Notes: a model not told the origin generated them from the sequence alone. Positions 1 to 8,609 are shown, counted from the stretch's first letter. The stretch is DNA of 49,919 nucleotides from Lachnospiraceae bacterium (GCA_009774175.1 VSNG01000015.1:26227-76145); one strand, 5' to 3'. Translations and numbers: made by a program.

Positions 1-498
1 CTTTATTGTCCTCTCTACCAAGAGTTTCACCAGTTCTGGTTTTGTTTGCAGCAATTGCAACATTTCTTTCTGCATCCCTGCTGATGAATACTCTATTATG
101 CGCATTAATATACCAATCGTGCCTCGTGCTTTCAGCAGCTCCTCATAGCCTTCAACTCTTAACGCACCTTCAAACGCAAGCAGTGCATCGGCCGACTCCT
201 TTTTCAATTCCCTAAGAGATAATCCAAGTGCGCCAATGGAACTAACATCCTTTATTGTCCTCTCCAGGAGAATTTTTACCAGCTCCGGCTTTGCTTGGAG
301 CAATTGTGACATTTCCTTTCGCATCTCTGATGATGAAGACTCTATTATTCGCATTAATACACTGATCGTCCCCTGCGCTCTAAGAAGTTGCTCATATCCC
401 TCAACCCCAAGCGCGCCTTCAAATGCAAGCAGCAGATCAGCCGACTTCTTTTTTAATCCCCTTAAGGATAATCCGAAAGTACCCAACGAATAATTTTT
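1..498 (-). repeat. Two 249-bp in-frame tandem repeats
   Basis: The bases from position 1 (ctttattgtcctctc) recur at 250 with the same spacing throughout. Each unit encodes 83 residues (about 595-677 and 678-760 of the ATPase) with LLAFEGAL and KPELVK among the conserved blocks. A weak third match lies upstream around 499-560. By hand alignment 60 of 83 residues match. Further copies may continue beyond the left edge. Confidence 0.85.
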
Positions 499-2280
499 TT
501 CTATGGTATTTTGAATTAATTTATCAGCTAAGCCATCTGTTAGCAGACTACACATTCCGTTCTTTAATGAATCTGTTGCAGATGCAAGCAAACCGGCAAA
601 ACCAGTCACAGAGGAGGCACTAAGAAAGATTTTTCTGTAATCACCTGCCAATATTTTAGCATCTAAAGCATTTTTCACCTCTTCTCCCAGCTTAAAATGA
701 TATCGTGCATATAGCTGCAAACCGTTATTATTATTCAAAAGAACATTTATCAAAATGTCAGACGGTATTTGTCTCACAAATTCAACGGCAGCTTCTTCAG
801 ACAGTGAAAGCAAAAGATGCATAAGGCTAAATTCATTTCCGCGAATTACAGCCGCCTCTGTTAAGACCATGGCCTCAGACAATATCTTCTCTTCTACTTT
901 AATTTGCTCCTCCTGAGATAACATGTTCTGGAAAAAATTAAAGTCATAATCATCATTTAAACGCATCGTATTAACAAATTGCGTCGATGTAACTGTATTA
1001 TGAAAAATATCACATATTTCAGAATCTATTTTTATAACCTGTATTACTTTTTTCCAAGTTGAAAGGGAAATAAAACTTATGTTTCTTTTCAGGAAATCCG
1101 TCAAACATTCGTCATAAGAAAGCGTTTCTAAAAATGTCTGATTGGAGCTCAAAACAAATTTATAGCTATACAGCAGCTGTAAAAATCTGTTTATCAGCCG
1201 TGCCCGCTCCTTTTCCTCAAGTCTGTTATTTACCAGGTGCAGCAAAATCCAATGCAGGCTATCCGTAAAAGCCACTTCATATATAAGCCTATATTCCTTA
1301 CAGATAGACATAGTAAGCAATTCCGCCAATGAAGCATGTTCAATTTCCAATTCTTTATCTGGCGTTTCAAAATAAAAATCCTGTAATACCGTTTGACAGG
1401 TATTGCACTGTAAATACAAAGGGATTGAAAAATCTATTTGCGATAAAAACAACATTTTTAACGTATCATCCAAATTATCCCTGGTAATTTTTCTTTCCGC
1501 CAAACAACCGAAATAATGACAATAGATATTTCTAAAATCTATAAATTCTCCATTCTGCCAATCAAGCAAAGAACTCGGCAAATTGCCGTTTGTTATTATA
1601 TATCTCAATAATGCTAAATTTCCGCCTACGTATTGATATAAACAGTCAGACTCATGCCGGCCAATCTTTTGAACGGCCATTTTATTATAACATTCAAAAA
1701 ATGTTTCTTTATCAATGCTGCGCCTGAATATCTGCTTCGGAGACAAAGCCATTTCAAAATATACATCATTTTCATTTGGTATACTGTTAAGATCTCTTGT
1801 ACAGCATACACAATAGTCCCTCCCCCAAAAAGAATAATCCGGAAAGTCTTCAACTGCATTGGTAATTTTATGCAAATTATCAATAATCCAAAGATAAACG
1901 CCTTCTTTGTTCTGCAATCGTATGGATTGTATCCATTGTTTTATATTATTCCAATTGTCGGGCGGATTCAAATAGTATGTGGACATAATTAATTCTTGCC
2001 TGTGCATCTGATCCGCAATTTCAAAAGATAATATGCTTTTTCCGGTTCCCTGTTCCCCCTGAATTAAAATACTGTGTTCAGTTTCAATGGCGTTCATCAC
2101 TTTATCCAAATACCCTTGCGGATAGTATAAAAAACCCTTTGTCTTTTCATATGATTGTTCCACTTTGCTGCCTAAAAGCGGAACAAATGCTGTTCCCATG
2201 GAAATATAGGAGTCATAGTTATATTGATTTTCAATATTATATGTTTTGGCATTGTCCTTATTTATCTGCTTCTTCACCAT
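1..2280 (-). CDS. STAND-like P-loop ATPase with C-terminal helical repeats, partial
   Basis: An open frame of 760 codons without a stop runs off the left edge, so the C-terminus is missing. A Walker A motif GEQGTGKS lies at residues 75-82, a Walker B-like strand YLWIIDN around 129-135, and CCTRDL, resembling a sensor strand, at 159-164. This order is typical of STAND/AAA-type signalling ATPases. The rest is leucine-rich and helical, and the last 166 residues are two copies of an 83-residue unit about 70% identical, also visible as a 249-bp DNA repeat (1-249 and 250-498). The start ATG at 2280 overlaps the end of the upstream gene by 23 nt, which suggests translational coupling. Base composition is more AT-rich than in the neighbouring CotH operon. 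A defence or conflict role is inferred from architecture only; no effector domain is visible in the part present. Confidence 0.75.
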   Translation of the reverse strand, partial: MVKKQINKDNAKTYNIENQYNYDSYISMGTAFVPLLGSKVEQSYEKTKGFLYYPQGYLDKVMNAIETEHSILIQGEQGTGKSILSFEIADQMHRQELIMSTYYLNPPDNWNNIKQWIQSIRLQNKEGVYLWIIDNLHKITNAVEDFPDYSFWGRDYCVCCTRDLNSIPNENDVYFEMALSPKQIFRRSIDKETFFECYNKMAVQKIGRHESDCLYQYVGGNLALLRYIITNGNLPSSLLDWQNGEFIDFRNIYCHYFGCLAERKITRDNLDDTLKMLFLSQIDFSIPLYLQCNTCQTVLQDFYFETPDKELEIEHASLAELLTMSICKEYRLIYEVAFTDSLHWILLHLVNNRLEEKERARLINRFLQLLYSYKFVLSSNQTFLETLSYDECLTDFLKRNISFISLSTWKKVIQVIKIDSEICDIFHNTVTSTQFVNTMRLNDDYDFNFFQNMLSQEEQIKVEEKILSEAMVLTEAAVIRGNEFSLMHLLLSLSEEAAVEFVRQIPSDILINVLLNNNNGLQLYARYHFKLGEEVKNALDAKILAGDYRKIFLSASSVTGFAGLLASATDSLKNGMCSLLTDGLADKLIQNTIEKNYSLGTFGLSLRGLKKKSADLLLAFEGALGVEGYEQLLRAQGTISVLMRIIESSSSEMRKEMSQLLQAKPELVKILLERTIKDVSSIGALGLSLRELKKESADALLAFEGALRVEGYEELLKARGTIGILMRIIEYSSAGMQKEMLQLLQTKPELVKLLVERTIK

Positions 2281-2716
2281 TATTTGCAGTTCCTCTATCA
2301 TTATATTGATTCCCTATGTTTGTCACCTGTGCATGCCCTTTATTGATCTGGTTTCGAATAAATAATCCGTGTGGAGGAGCCGGATTTTCTCCTAAATGTT
2401 TTATAATCTCCTGATTTTGTTCAAACCAGTTAATAAGTTCTGTTTTAAATAAATCGGATGCTTCTATGCCCGTATAATTGTCATAAACAACCCAAATGTC
2501 CTCCAGAGGCTGTCTTTTGTTAAACGATTCTCTGGATGAAATTTCTTTCAAAAATTCCTCTGCCTGATTTTCGTCTTTAAAATATTTAGATTTTACAAAG
2601 CGGCTTTTAAAATCGGCAAGCAGTCTGCTTCCAGCTCCTTTTATCAGATCCCATGTCACACCTCCTGCCACACTTACTCCAATAAAACCTAATGCTTCAA
2701 TTAAAATTGTTCCCAC
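2258..2716 (-). CDS. Small protein of unknown function, partner of the STAND-like ATPase
   Basis: A 152-residue protein starting at GTG (2716), chosen because AGGAGGT lies seven bases upstream. Residues about 3-20 form a short hydrophobic glycine-rich stretch that could be a membrane segment or amphipathic helix. The middle is charged and helical. The tail (about residues 120-148) carries an N/Q/G-rich motif, TNIGNQYNDRG, of a kind I associate with proteins paired with bacterial NTPases. The gene overlaps the ATPase start by 23 nt, so the two are almost certainly translated together. I do not recognise a family. It could be a membrane-acting effector, a sensor or an adaptor for the ATPase. 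Confidence 0.7.
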   Translation of the reverse strand: MGTILIEALGFIGVSVAGGVTWDLIKGAGSRLLADFKSRFVKSKYFKDENQAEEFLKEISSRESFNKRQPLEDIWVVYDNYTGIEASDLFKTELINWFEQNQEIIKHLGENPAPPHGLFIRNQINKGHAQVTNIGNQYNDRGTANNGEEADK

Positions 2717-2840
2717 AAATTATACCTCCTCATAATGGTAGTAGACAGTCATACCGAATAGCATATACAGTCAAAAAGCTTCTTTCTTTCTATTAAATGA
2801 TAATCCAATTAAACCTGTCAATATATTTTTGTATACAAAT

Positions 2841-2871
2841 GAAAGGCGGAGAGCTTCACACTCTCCGCCTT
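2841..2871 (-). terminator. Terminator of the CotH operon
   Basis: A perfect 11-bp stem (AAGGCGGAGAG at 2843-2853, CTCTCCGCCTT at 2861-2871) with a 7-nt loop lies just downstream of the CotH stop codon. On the minus strand the stem runs into a T-rich stretch. Confidence 0.75.
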
Positions 2872-2897
2872 CAACCCATTTTTCACCTTACATATGT

Positions 2898-4475
2898 TTA
2901 CGGCCTGCCCGCCGCTCGCGCGCTTTTCCTCTCCAGTGCACCTCCCATATCCATCACGCCCATAACGGAGATATCAATTCCCGACGCATCCACCAGGTTT
3001 GACGTGTCCGCCAGCTGTTCCTCATCCGTAGCCGGTATCGTACCATCAAGCTGCCCTTTGACGCTTTCTGCCCGCAGCATCACAGTCTGATACAGCATTT
3101 CCGCACCCGCCTCATATTCTTCATAGGAGCAGAGCGCAGTCGGGTCAGTTTTCACCAGGGTATCTATGCGACTGCGAATCCCCTGATAAACCTCCTGAAA
3201 CCTTCCGCCCAGAACGTACTCCTGCGCCAACAGGTTCAAATACTCGTGATAACGGGAAATATACTCCTCATTCTCCAGCAGTGCGTCAAAGAATGTCGTC
3301 CCCGGAAACGGCGTATCCACCGCATCATTCACGACTTCTGACGCGCTGCTTTCCGGCCCTTGATTCATGCCGCCAAAAGCAAGATTGTAATCCCATGGCA
3401 GAATATTCAGCATACCGTTGTATTCATATAAATAATAGTTATGCGCCATATTTTCGGAAAGACTGTCCAGATTCACGGAAAATGCATGCACCGCCATATA
3501 TTTTAATATATTGTCCACATCCAGATATCTGTCAGGATCAGTCCCCTCGCTAATATTCTTAAGAGCTGTAACCACCCTGCCGTGATCCGCTTTTCCCGTA
3601 TCCGTCACCTCTCCGTCCCAGATATCAGCGTAACTGGAAAGCTCTTCATCCGTATAATTGAGGTTCGCGCCGTTTCCGCCGCCCATAGAGGGCCCGCCGT
3701 CTGGCATTTTTCCCATATCCGGCGGTTTTATTCCTTCACCCTTTGCAAAATCGAAGTCTTCAATGTCAGGCCGCGCCCCGTTCTCCATCGGTCCGGGCGG
3801 TTGACCTCCAAAGCTTCCGCCTTTGGAGCCGCCGTTCATTTTCATACTGTCAGGCTTATATAATTTGCCGTCTTCGGTTCCGTAATTGCGCACAAGGAAG
3901 CTTTCTTCCACAGCCTCCAGCGCCAAATAGACGCCCAGATACTCCCCGTTCACCGATATCTCGGCATAGTTATACAAAGAGGCATCCACGCCAAGATACT
4001 GATACATGTCATAGACTATGGCCTCCTTCATACTGGTGGCGTCCGCATAATTATTATTTAAAACCAGTTTATCAAGGCCAAAGCAGGTCTGCCCTTCCAC
4101 AAAATGGTCAAACTCCATTTTCAGACTGAATCTGTCCGTTTCGGGATCCATGGCAATCGAGGACAGACTGGTATTACCCTTCGTGCGGAGTCCCACATTG
4201 TAAAGCTTCTGATCGTTAATCAGCACATCACAGGCGTAGTATTCCTTTGCCGTAGCATTCTCCAGCATTTCTTCCCACTCGTCCTGTTCCATCTGAATAT
4301 CAATCTTCATCACTTCATCCGTATCAAACAGCGCCTCTTCATATGCCATTGTCTCTCTGACAGGGCTCAATGTTTCTGCCACCTTCTGCGAAAAAGTCAT
4401 CAGCCAGAAGCAGAAAACGACAGCCACAGTCATTGCCACGCCAATAATCTTTGTTATATGTTTATAGGAAATCAT
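2898..4475 (-). CDS. CotH family protein kinase-like, membrane-anchored
   Basis: A 525-residue protein with one N-terminal membrane segment (about residues 10-28) and a CotH domain. Recognisable blocks are GLRTKGNTS (95-103), LVLNNNYADATSMKE (137-151), NGEYLGVYLALE (176-187) and PWDYNLAFGG (360-369), the last being the conserved acidic motif of the atypical CotH kinase fold. A Gly/Met/Pro-rich insert of about 60 residues (211-272) interrupts the domain. Bacillus CotH phosphorylates spore coat proteins, but clostridial relatives next to DUF4956 and VTC genes are probably surface or envelope enzymes. It is the last gene of a three-gene set with the two upstream genes. The G-rich ribosome site AAGGGGGG is rather far, about 12 nt, from the ATG. 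Confidence 0.85.
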   Translation of the reverse strand: MISYKHITKIIGVAMTVAVVFCFWLMTFSQKVAETLSPVRETMAYEEALFDTDEVMKIDIQMEQDEWEEMLENATAKEYYACDVLINDQKLYNVGLRTKGNTSLSSIAMDPETDRFSLKMEFDHFVEGQTCFGLDKLVLNNNYADATSMKEAIVYDMYQYLGVDASLYNYAEISVNGEYLGVYLALEAVEESFLVRNYGTEDGKLYKPDSMKMNGGSKGGSFGGQPPGPMENGARPDIEDFDFAKGEGIKPPDMGKMPDGGPSMGGGNGANLNYTDEELSSYADIWDGEVTDTGKADHGRVVTALKNISEGTDPDRYLDVDNILKYMAVHAFSVNLDSLSENMAHNYYLYEYNGMLNILPWDYNLAFGGMNQGPESSASEVVNDAVDTPFPGTTFFDALLENEEYISRYHEYLNLLAQEYVLGGRFQEVYQGIRSRIDTLVKTDPTALCSYEEYEAGAEMLYQTVMLRAESVKGQLDGTIPATDEEQLADTSNLVDASGIDISVMGVMDMGGALERKSARAAGRP

Positions 4476-4497
4476 AAAATCACAGATCCCCCCTTTG

Positions 4498-5169
4498 TTA
4501 AGACATATACTCGCCGTTATAGCTTACAAGCGTAACATGATCCACACCCTCTATGCCCTGAATCCCATTAACGAAGGAAGTTGCCGCATCCTTCAAACGC
4601 ACCTCCGCAGTCAGCTCGATGCCCCCGCCGCTTACCGTTTTTGATTTTACCAGAAACCGCTTCAATGTGGTCCGTGCCATTTCCAATGCCGCCTCTTCCG
4701 TCGCTTCATCCTTACAGTTCACAATAAGAATATAGGGGTTCTCATGAGTCTTTTGATTTGCAAAAATAATCAGAACAATACCTATCATCGCGGAACCGAT
4801 CACCGCCAGCGGAATCATACCCGCTCCAATTACAATGCCTGCCGCAATCGACCAGAACAGATACACAATCTCTATTGGCTCCTTGATGGCCGCCCGGAAA
4901 CGAACAATGGAAAGCGCACCCACCATGCCAAGAGAAAGTACCACATTGGATGTCACAGCCATAATTACAAGCGTAGTCACAAGAGAAAGCCCTACCAGCG
5001 TCAGGGCAAACCCGGACGAATACATCACACCGTTAAAGGTTTTCTTATAAACCATGAAAATAAACAGACCTATGATAAGAGCAAACAAAATCCCAATCAA
5101 TGTGTCAATTGGTGAAAACTGTGTTACATTCTCCAAATAGCTTGATTTAAATATATCATTAAAAGTCAT
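4498..5169 (-). CDS. DUF4956 family membrane protein
   Basis: A 223-residue protein with about four to five membrane segments in the first 140 residues (around 24-42, 52-74, 78-95, 103-138) and a soluble C-terminal domain of about 80 residues that looks like a small alpha/beta regulatory fold. The motif GMVGALSIVRFRAAIK, just before the last membrane segments, is the best conserved part of DUF4956 proteins. The start ATG has AGGAGG eight bases upstream. DUF4956 genes are regularly found between a VTC polyphosphate polymerase domain gene and a CotH gene, exactly as here, but the molecular function is not established. A channel or polymer-export role is an inference. Confidence 0.85.
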   Translation of the reverse strand: MTFNDIFKSSYLENVTQFSPIDTLIGILFALIIGLFIFMVYKKTFNGVMYSSGFALTLVGLSLVTTLVIMAVTSNVVLSLGMVGALSIVRFRAAIKEPIEIVYLFWSIAAGIVIGAGMIPLAVIGSAMIGIVLIIFANQKTHENPYILIVNCKDEATEEAALEMARTTLKRFLVKSKTVSGGGIELTAEVRLKDAATSFVNGIQGIEGVDHVTLVSYNGEYMS

Positions 5170-5185
5170 TTTATTTTCCTCCTTT

Positions 5186-5878
5186 TTAACCGAACCGCCT
5201 GCACGCCTCGTATTTTGAGAACGCCGTCTGCCGCAATGTGTTTAACTGAACAAGCCTGCGAATGATTTCCGGAAGAAAGGCGTCATATTTTACTTCCAGA
5301 ATCATATCCTGCGGTCTTTCAGCCGTGTCAATATCAATCACCTGATTCTCCAGAAACTCCCCGTGAAACAAAGTCGTCCGAATATTGGAATCAAAAGTAA
5401 CCCGCACATTTCCCGCCTCATAAATATACGGCTCCCGTATATAAGATACGAGCACCCTCGGACGAATCATCAGATAATGCATTTTGGCGTAAAGCTCCCG
5501 CATCAGCCGCGAAGAATGTTCCCGCATCCAGTTCGCTCTGCCATCCAGTAATTCCCTGCACTCCTCTTCAGTTATCCGTGCGTCAACCTTCATACAGAGG
5601 TCGTTATCCTTTATCTTCTTTTCCAGCGTAAGATAGGAAAAATCATCGTTGTAATATCTGATTCTGAATTTCTCCCGTCTGAGAACGCCATCCCTCTTTT
5701 CCCGCAACGCTTTATCCATATAATTATCAAAGTAGATGCTCCGTATCAGATATCTGCCGTCCGCGCCTGTATGTAAATCGCTTCGCATCACCGCCCGCAG
5801 ACGATTTCTCAGCTCCATATACTGCGCATATCCAATCCGATATTTCATTTCATGCCGAAATTTTTCTGCCTGACTCAC
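5186..5878 (-). CDS. VTC domain polyphosphate polymerase-like protein
   Basis: A 230-residue protein made of a single VTC domain, the tunnel-shaped catalytic fold of the yeast vacuolar transporter chaperone that makes polyphosphate from ATP. The basic and acidic tunnel motifs are present: RHEMKYRI near the N-terminus, SIYFDN, REKFRIRYYN, LEKKIK and, near the C-terminus, LEVKYDAFLPE. The start is GTG at 5878 with AAAGGAG eight bases upstream; the ATG at 5882 is out of frame. No SPX domain or membrane segment is fused, so membrane attachment would have to come from the DUF4956 partner downstream. Family assignment is strong. Polyphosphate as the actual product is inferred. Confidence 0.85.
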   Translation of the reverse strand: MSQAEKFRHEMKYRIGYAQYMELRNRLRAVMRSDLHTGADGRYLIRSIYFDNYMDKALREKRDGVLRREKFRIRYYNDDFSYLTLEKKIKDNDLCMKVDARITEEECRELLDGRANWMREHSSRLMRELYAKMHYLMIRPRVLVSYIREPYIYEAGNVRVTFDSNIRTTLFHGEFLENQVIDIDTAERPQDMILEVKYDAFLPEIIRRLVQLNTLRQTAFSKYEACRRFG

Positions 5879-6043
5879 CCATCTTACTCCTTTCCGTGAC
5901 TTTTCAGAATTGTTTCATGCCAACACGATTAAGATAACGATTTTCGTATTGTGTCAGAAGCATGGGTAAAGTATAAAAGGCTTTCCTAAAATGTACCTGA
6001 AATTAACTGTGTTTTTTTGATGAACAATTTTGTCAGACTTTCT

Positions 6044-7264
6044 TCACAGCACTACTTTGAAACATATCCTCTTCCCGTCAGCGCTTTGCACGGTCGCCTT
6101 TCCTCCATGGGTTTCCGCGATTGCCCGCACCATGGAAAGGCCGATGCCTGTACCGCCTGTCGTGACAGACCGGGATTCATCCATACGGTAAAATCGGTCA
6201 AACAGCCTGTCCAAATCCGTAATGTCCGGCAGATCGCAGGTGTTACACACTTCCACGCAGATCCTTCCGCGCCTGTGGTAAAGCCGCATCTGAATCCTGC
6301 CGCCGTCATCGGAATATCTGACCGCGTTATCAAGCAGTATGGATATCATTCGTTGAATGGCATCCTTGTCTCCGTATAACGTTAAATTTTCCTCTATACT
6401 CTGACTGTAATTCTTCTCCTTAGCCTTAGCAAGAACCGCAAAGGGCTCGGCAGCTTCCCACGCCGCCTCACTCACGGAAAATCTGGCTTTCGCCGGAAAC
6501 GGCGTGTCCTCATCCAGCCTCGACAGCGCGACCATATCCCCCACCAGCTTGGTAAGCCGCGCTGCCTGCCTGCGTATATTCTCAATCCATTCGTCCCCAG
6601 CATGTTCCATCGCCGCAATATCAGCACTGGTTGCAATGGAAGTGATGGGCGTTTTCAGCTCGTGCCCCGCATCTGTAATAAATCGTTTTTGCTGCTCTAT
6701 ATTTTTCAGATAGGGCCTGATTGCACGCCCTGAAAAAAGAACAACGAGAAAAAATACGATCAGCAGACTGAAAATCCCTGTCGCCAAAGACACAAAAAGC
6801 AGAGTCCGCATGGACTGCAATTGAATCGCCGCATTCAAAAAAAGAACAGAAATCCCTTTTTCATTTCTGCTGACCAAATACCGATAATTCTCATAATATC
6901 CCTTTTCCCTGCCCCTTGAAAGAACGTCCTGTGCATAGGCTTTTGCCGTCTCTTCATCCACAGTGGAAATATACTCCCTTAAAACCTCCCTGACTTTACC
7001 GTCCGCGTCACAGTGCACCGTAAAAAAACGAGTCATAAACGCCGCCTCCGAATCTCTGCCCGGTATCTCCCCCATCAGAGGAGGCGGCGCAAGCTTTGCA
7101 GGATCCGTCTGTTCGTGCAAAAGGAGTTCCCCCACCAGATAATCCTGCATAGAGGTTGTCCTGCAATAGTTCGCCATATTAATTCCTGCGATGATCAGCA
7201 GCATAACCGTGCTAAACGCCGCCATCGCCGCCACAATAAATCTTCTTTGTATCTTTTTCAGCAT
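6044..7264 (-). CDS. Sensor histidine kinase
   Basis: A 406-residue kinase with membrane segments at about residues 10-30 and 152-177 enclosing an extracytoplasmic domain of about 120 residues. The H-box is TDAGHELKTPITS, the N-box LLDNAVRYSDDGG and the G-box TGGTGIGLSMVRA. No HAMP domain is evident between the second membrane segment and the H-box. It follows its response regulator gene and is separated from it by 85 nt holding a terminator-like hairpin. The cluster suggests it controls the downstream VTC/DUF4956/CotH genes, an inference from position. The ligand is unknown. Confidence 0.92.
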   Translation of the reverse strand: MLKKIQRRFIVAAMAAFSTVMLLIIAGINMANYCRTTSMQDYLVGELLLHEQTDPAKLAPPPLMGEIPGRDSEAAFMTRFFTVHCDADGKVREVLREYISTVDEETAKAYAQDVLSRGREKGYYENYRYLVSRNEKGISVLFLNAAIQLQSMRTLLFVSLATGIFSLLIVFFLVVLFSGRAIRPYLKNIEQQKRFITDAGHELKTPITSIATSADIAAMEHAGDEWIENIRRQAARLTKLVGDMVALSRLDEDTPFPAKARFSVSEAAWEAAEPFAVLAKAKEKNYSQSIEENLTLYGDKDAIQRMISILLDNAVRYSDDGGRIQMRLYHRRGRICVEVCNTCDLPDITDLDRLFDRFYRMDESRSVTTGGTGIGLSMVRAIAETHGGKATVQSADGKRICFKVVL

Positions 7265-7270
7265 CTGCTC

Positions 7271-7303
7271 TCCTCAAAAATCGGGCGCTTATGCGCCCGA
7301 TCA
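7271..7303 (-). terminator. Intra-operon terminator/attenuator between regulator and kinase genes
   Basis: A perfect 9-bp stem, ATCGGGCGC (7280-7288) and GCGCCCGAT (7293-7301) with a 4-nt loop, is followed on the minus strand by TTTTTGAGGAG. The U-run merges directly into the ribosome site of the kinase gene. This would lower kinase expression relative to the regulator. Confidence 0.7.
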
Positions 7304-7349
7304 AAAATTGCCCTGCATTCTCTTCCAACATTTTTACCTTTACGATTTT

Positions 7350-8018
7350 CTACAAATCAAGAAAATAGCCTGCGCCTCGTGCCGTCCGAATCTCAATATC
7401 CGCGTTAAGCTCCTTTAATTTTTTCCGAAGAAAGCCAACATAAGTCCAAACCACGCTGACATCCGCTTCCGAATCCTGTCCCCAGATCTTATCCATAAGA
7501 TGCGCTGTAGAAAACACGAATCGGGGATTTCTCATAAAGAGCTCCATCACCTGAAATTCTTTATTGTTAAGACGCACCGCCCTGCCTTCGCAAGTCATTT
7601 GATATCGGTTACAGTCAAGCTCAACGCTTCCAAAGGACAGACACCGCTCAGAATATCCTGCATTTCTCCGTGAAAGGGCTTTGACTCTGGCAATAAACTC
7701 CGGGCTGGCAAAAGGCTTTGGCAGGTAATCATCCGCTCCCGCCTCCAGACCGGCTACCCGGTCTTCAATCTCCGCTTTCGCCGTAAGCATCAGCACAGGA
7801 ACGCCTGAACCCGTCTCTCGAATCTGTTTCAATGCTTCCAGCCCGTTTACCTTCGGCATCATAATGTCCAGAATCACCACGTCATATTCCCTGCACCGAA
7901 AGTATGCAAGCGCCTCTTCACCGTCGTGCACCATGTCTACGGTAAATTTATTCTTTTCCAGCAAAAATTTTAATCCCTTTGCCAGCTCCGTTTCATCCTC
8001 AGCAATTAAAATACGCAT
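7350..8018 (-). CDS. OmpR-family response regulator
   Basis: A 222-residue regulator. The receiver domain begins MRILIAEDE, with the phosphoacceptor aspartate in VVILDIMMPKVNG and the conserved lysine in LPKPFASPE, and is followed by a winged-helix DNA-binding domain. The frame is open upstream to 8141, but the ATG at 8018 is preceded by GAGGAGG at ideal distance and matches the normal receiver start. It is the first gene of the pair with the histidine kinase at 6044-7264. Confidence 0.93.
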   Translation of the reverse strand: MRILIAEDETELAKGLKFLLEKNKFTVDMVHDGEEALAYFRCREYDVVILDIMMPKVNGLEALKQIRETGSGVPVLMLTAKAEIEDRVAGLEAGADDYLPKPFASPEFIARVKALSRRNAGYSERCLSFGSVELDCNRYQMTCEGRAVRLNNKEFQVMELFMRNPRFVFSTAHLMDKIWGQDSEADVSVVWTYVGFLRKKLKELNADIEIRTARGAGYFLDL

Positions 8019-8147
8019 GACGCTTTCCTCCTCAGCCGTTTGTTCTTGTGAAAACCAAACCGTTTCATCCTCAGTCAAGAGACAACTTTGTATCAGCTTA
8101 TCATTTGCATCCGCTATTTTTATATTATTATATATGAACATTTCTGA

Positions 8148-8320
8148 TTAATCAAAAAAATATACAACCAGACTTTTTGCTGTAGAATTAGAGTTCATAT
8201 TTTCAGAATCCTCCGTTTCGCTTGAAAGTGTCGTTTCTGTATTTTCCTCCGATTGCTGCTTACCTAGTCCGGCAACAGGAATATTGCCAGAGGGAGAAGT
8301 CCCACAACCGCAAAGCAATT
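8148..8320 (-). pseudogene. Flavodoxin-like lipoprotein, N-terminal remnant
   Basis: A hydrophobic leader (AVVGLLPLAIFLLP) in one frame passes by a frameshift into GKQQSEENTE, then a Ser/Thr/Glu-rich linker and TAKSLVVYF, which resembles the first strand of a flavodoxin before its FMN loop. The frame then ends abruptly in FD-stop. Leader, linker and first strand match the layout of secreted clostridial flavodoxins, but the FMN-binding domain is gone. Assignment rests on short motifs. Confidence 0.5.
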
Positions 8321-8372
8321 CTCCCGTATGCCCTCTGCCACCCAGCGGATACCAGCCTTGCGCCACAATGCC
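8300..8372 (-). pseudogene. Aldo-keto reductase fragment
   Basis: About 24 residues, GIVAQGWYPLGGRGHTGELL, match the strand and loop typical of clostridial aldo-keto reductases. Nothing else of the enzyme is readable around it, and the frame runs directly into flavodoxin-like sequence. I treat it as debris. Confidence 0.5.
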
Positions 8373-8436
8373 TCATGAAAAGTGGGATGCCCTGACATAT
8401 GGCATCCCGCTACGGCATGATAACGCTTTGGCCTGC

Positions 8437-8548
8437 GCCGCCTTATAAGTAATGGTGCATCCTTCGAGGGAATCTGCCAGTTCCCCGAGCTTTTCTTCAC
8501 GGTGGAAGGCAATTACAAGTTTTGCCCCTTGTCATTTACCGTATTCAT
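8437..8548 (-). pseudogene. Short-chain dehydrogenase fragment with internal deletion
   Basis: A good ribosome site (AGAGGAG) precedes ATG at 8548, which reads MNTVNDKG and then meets a stop. In the next frame follows AKLVIAFHREEKLGELADSL, the second strand and helix of an NAD(P)-binding SDR. The glycine-rich dinucleotide loop that should lie between them is missing, so a deletion with frameshift is the simplest reading. Confidence 0.5.
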
Positions 8549-8609
8549 CTTATCTGCTCCTCTGTTTTTATACGTTAGAACAGCCTATTTCGCTCTGTTA
8601 TACTGACTT

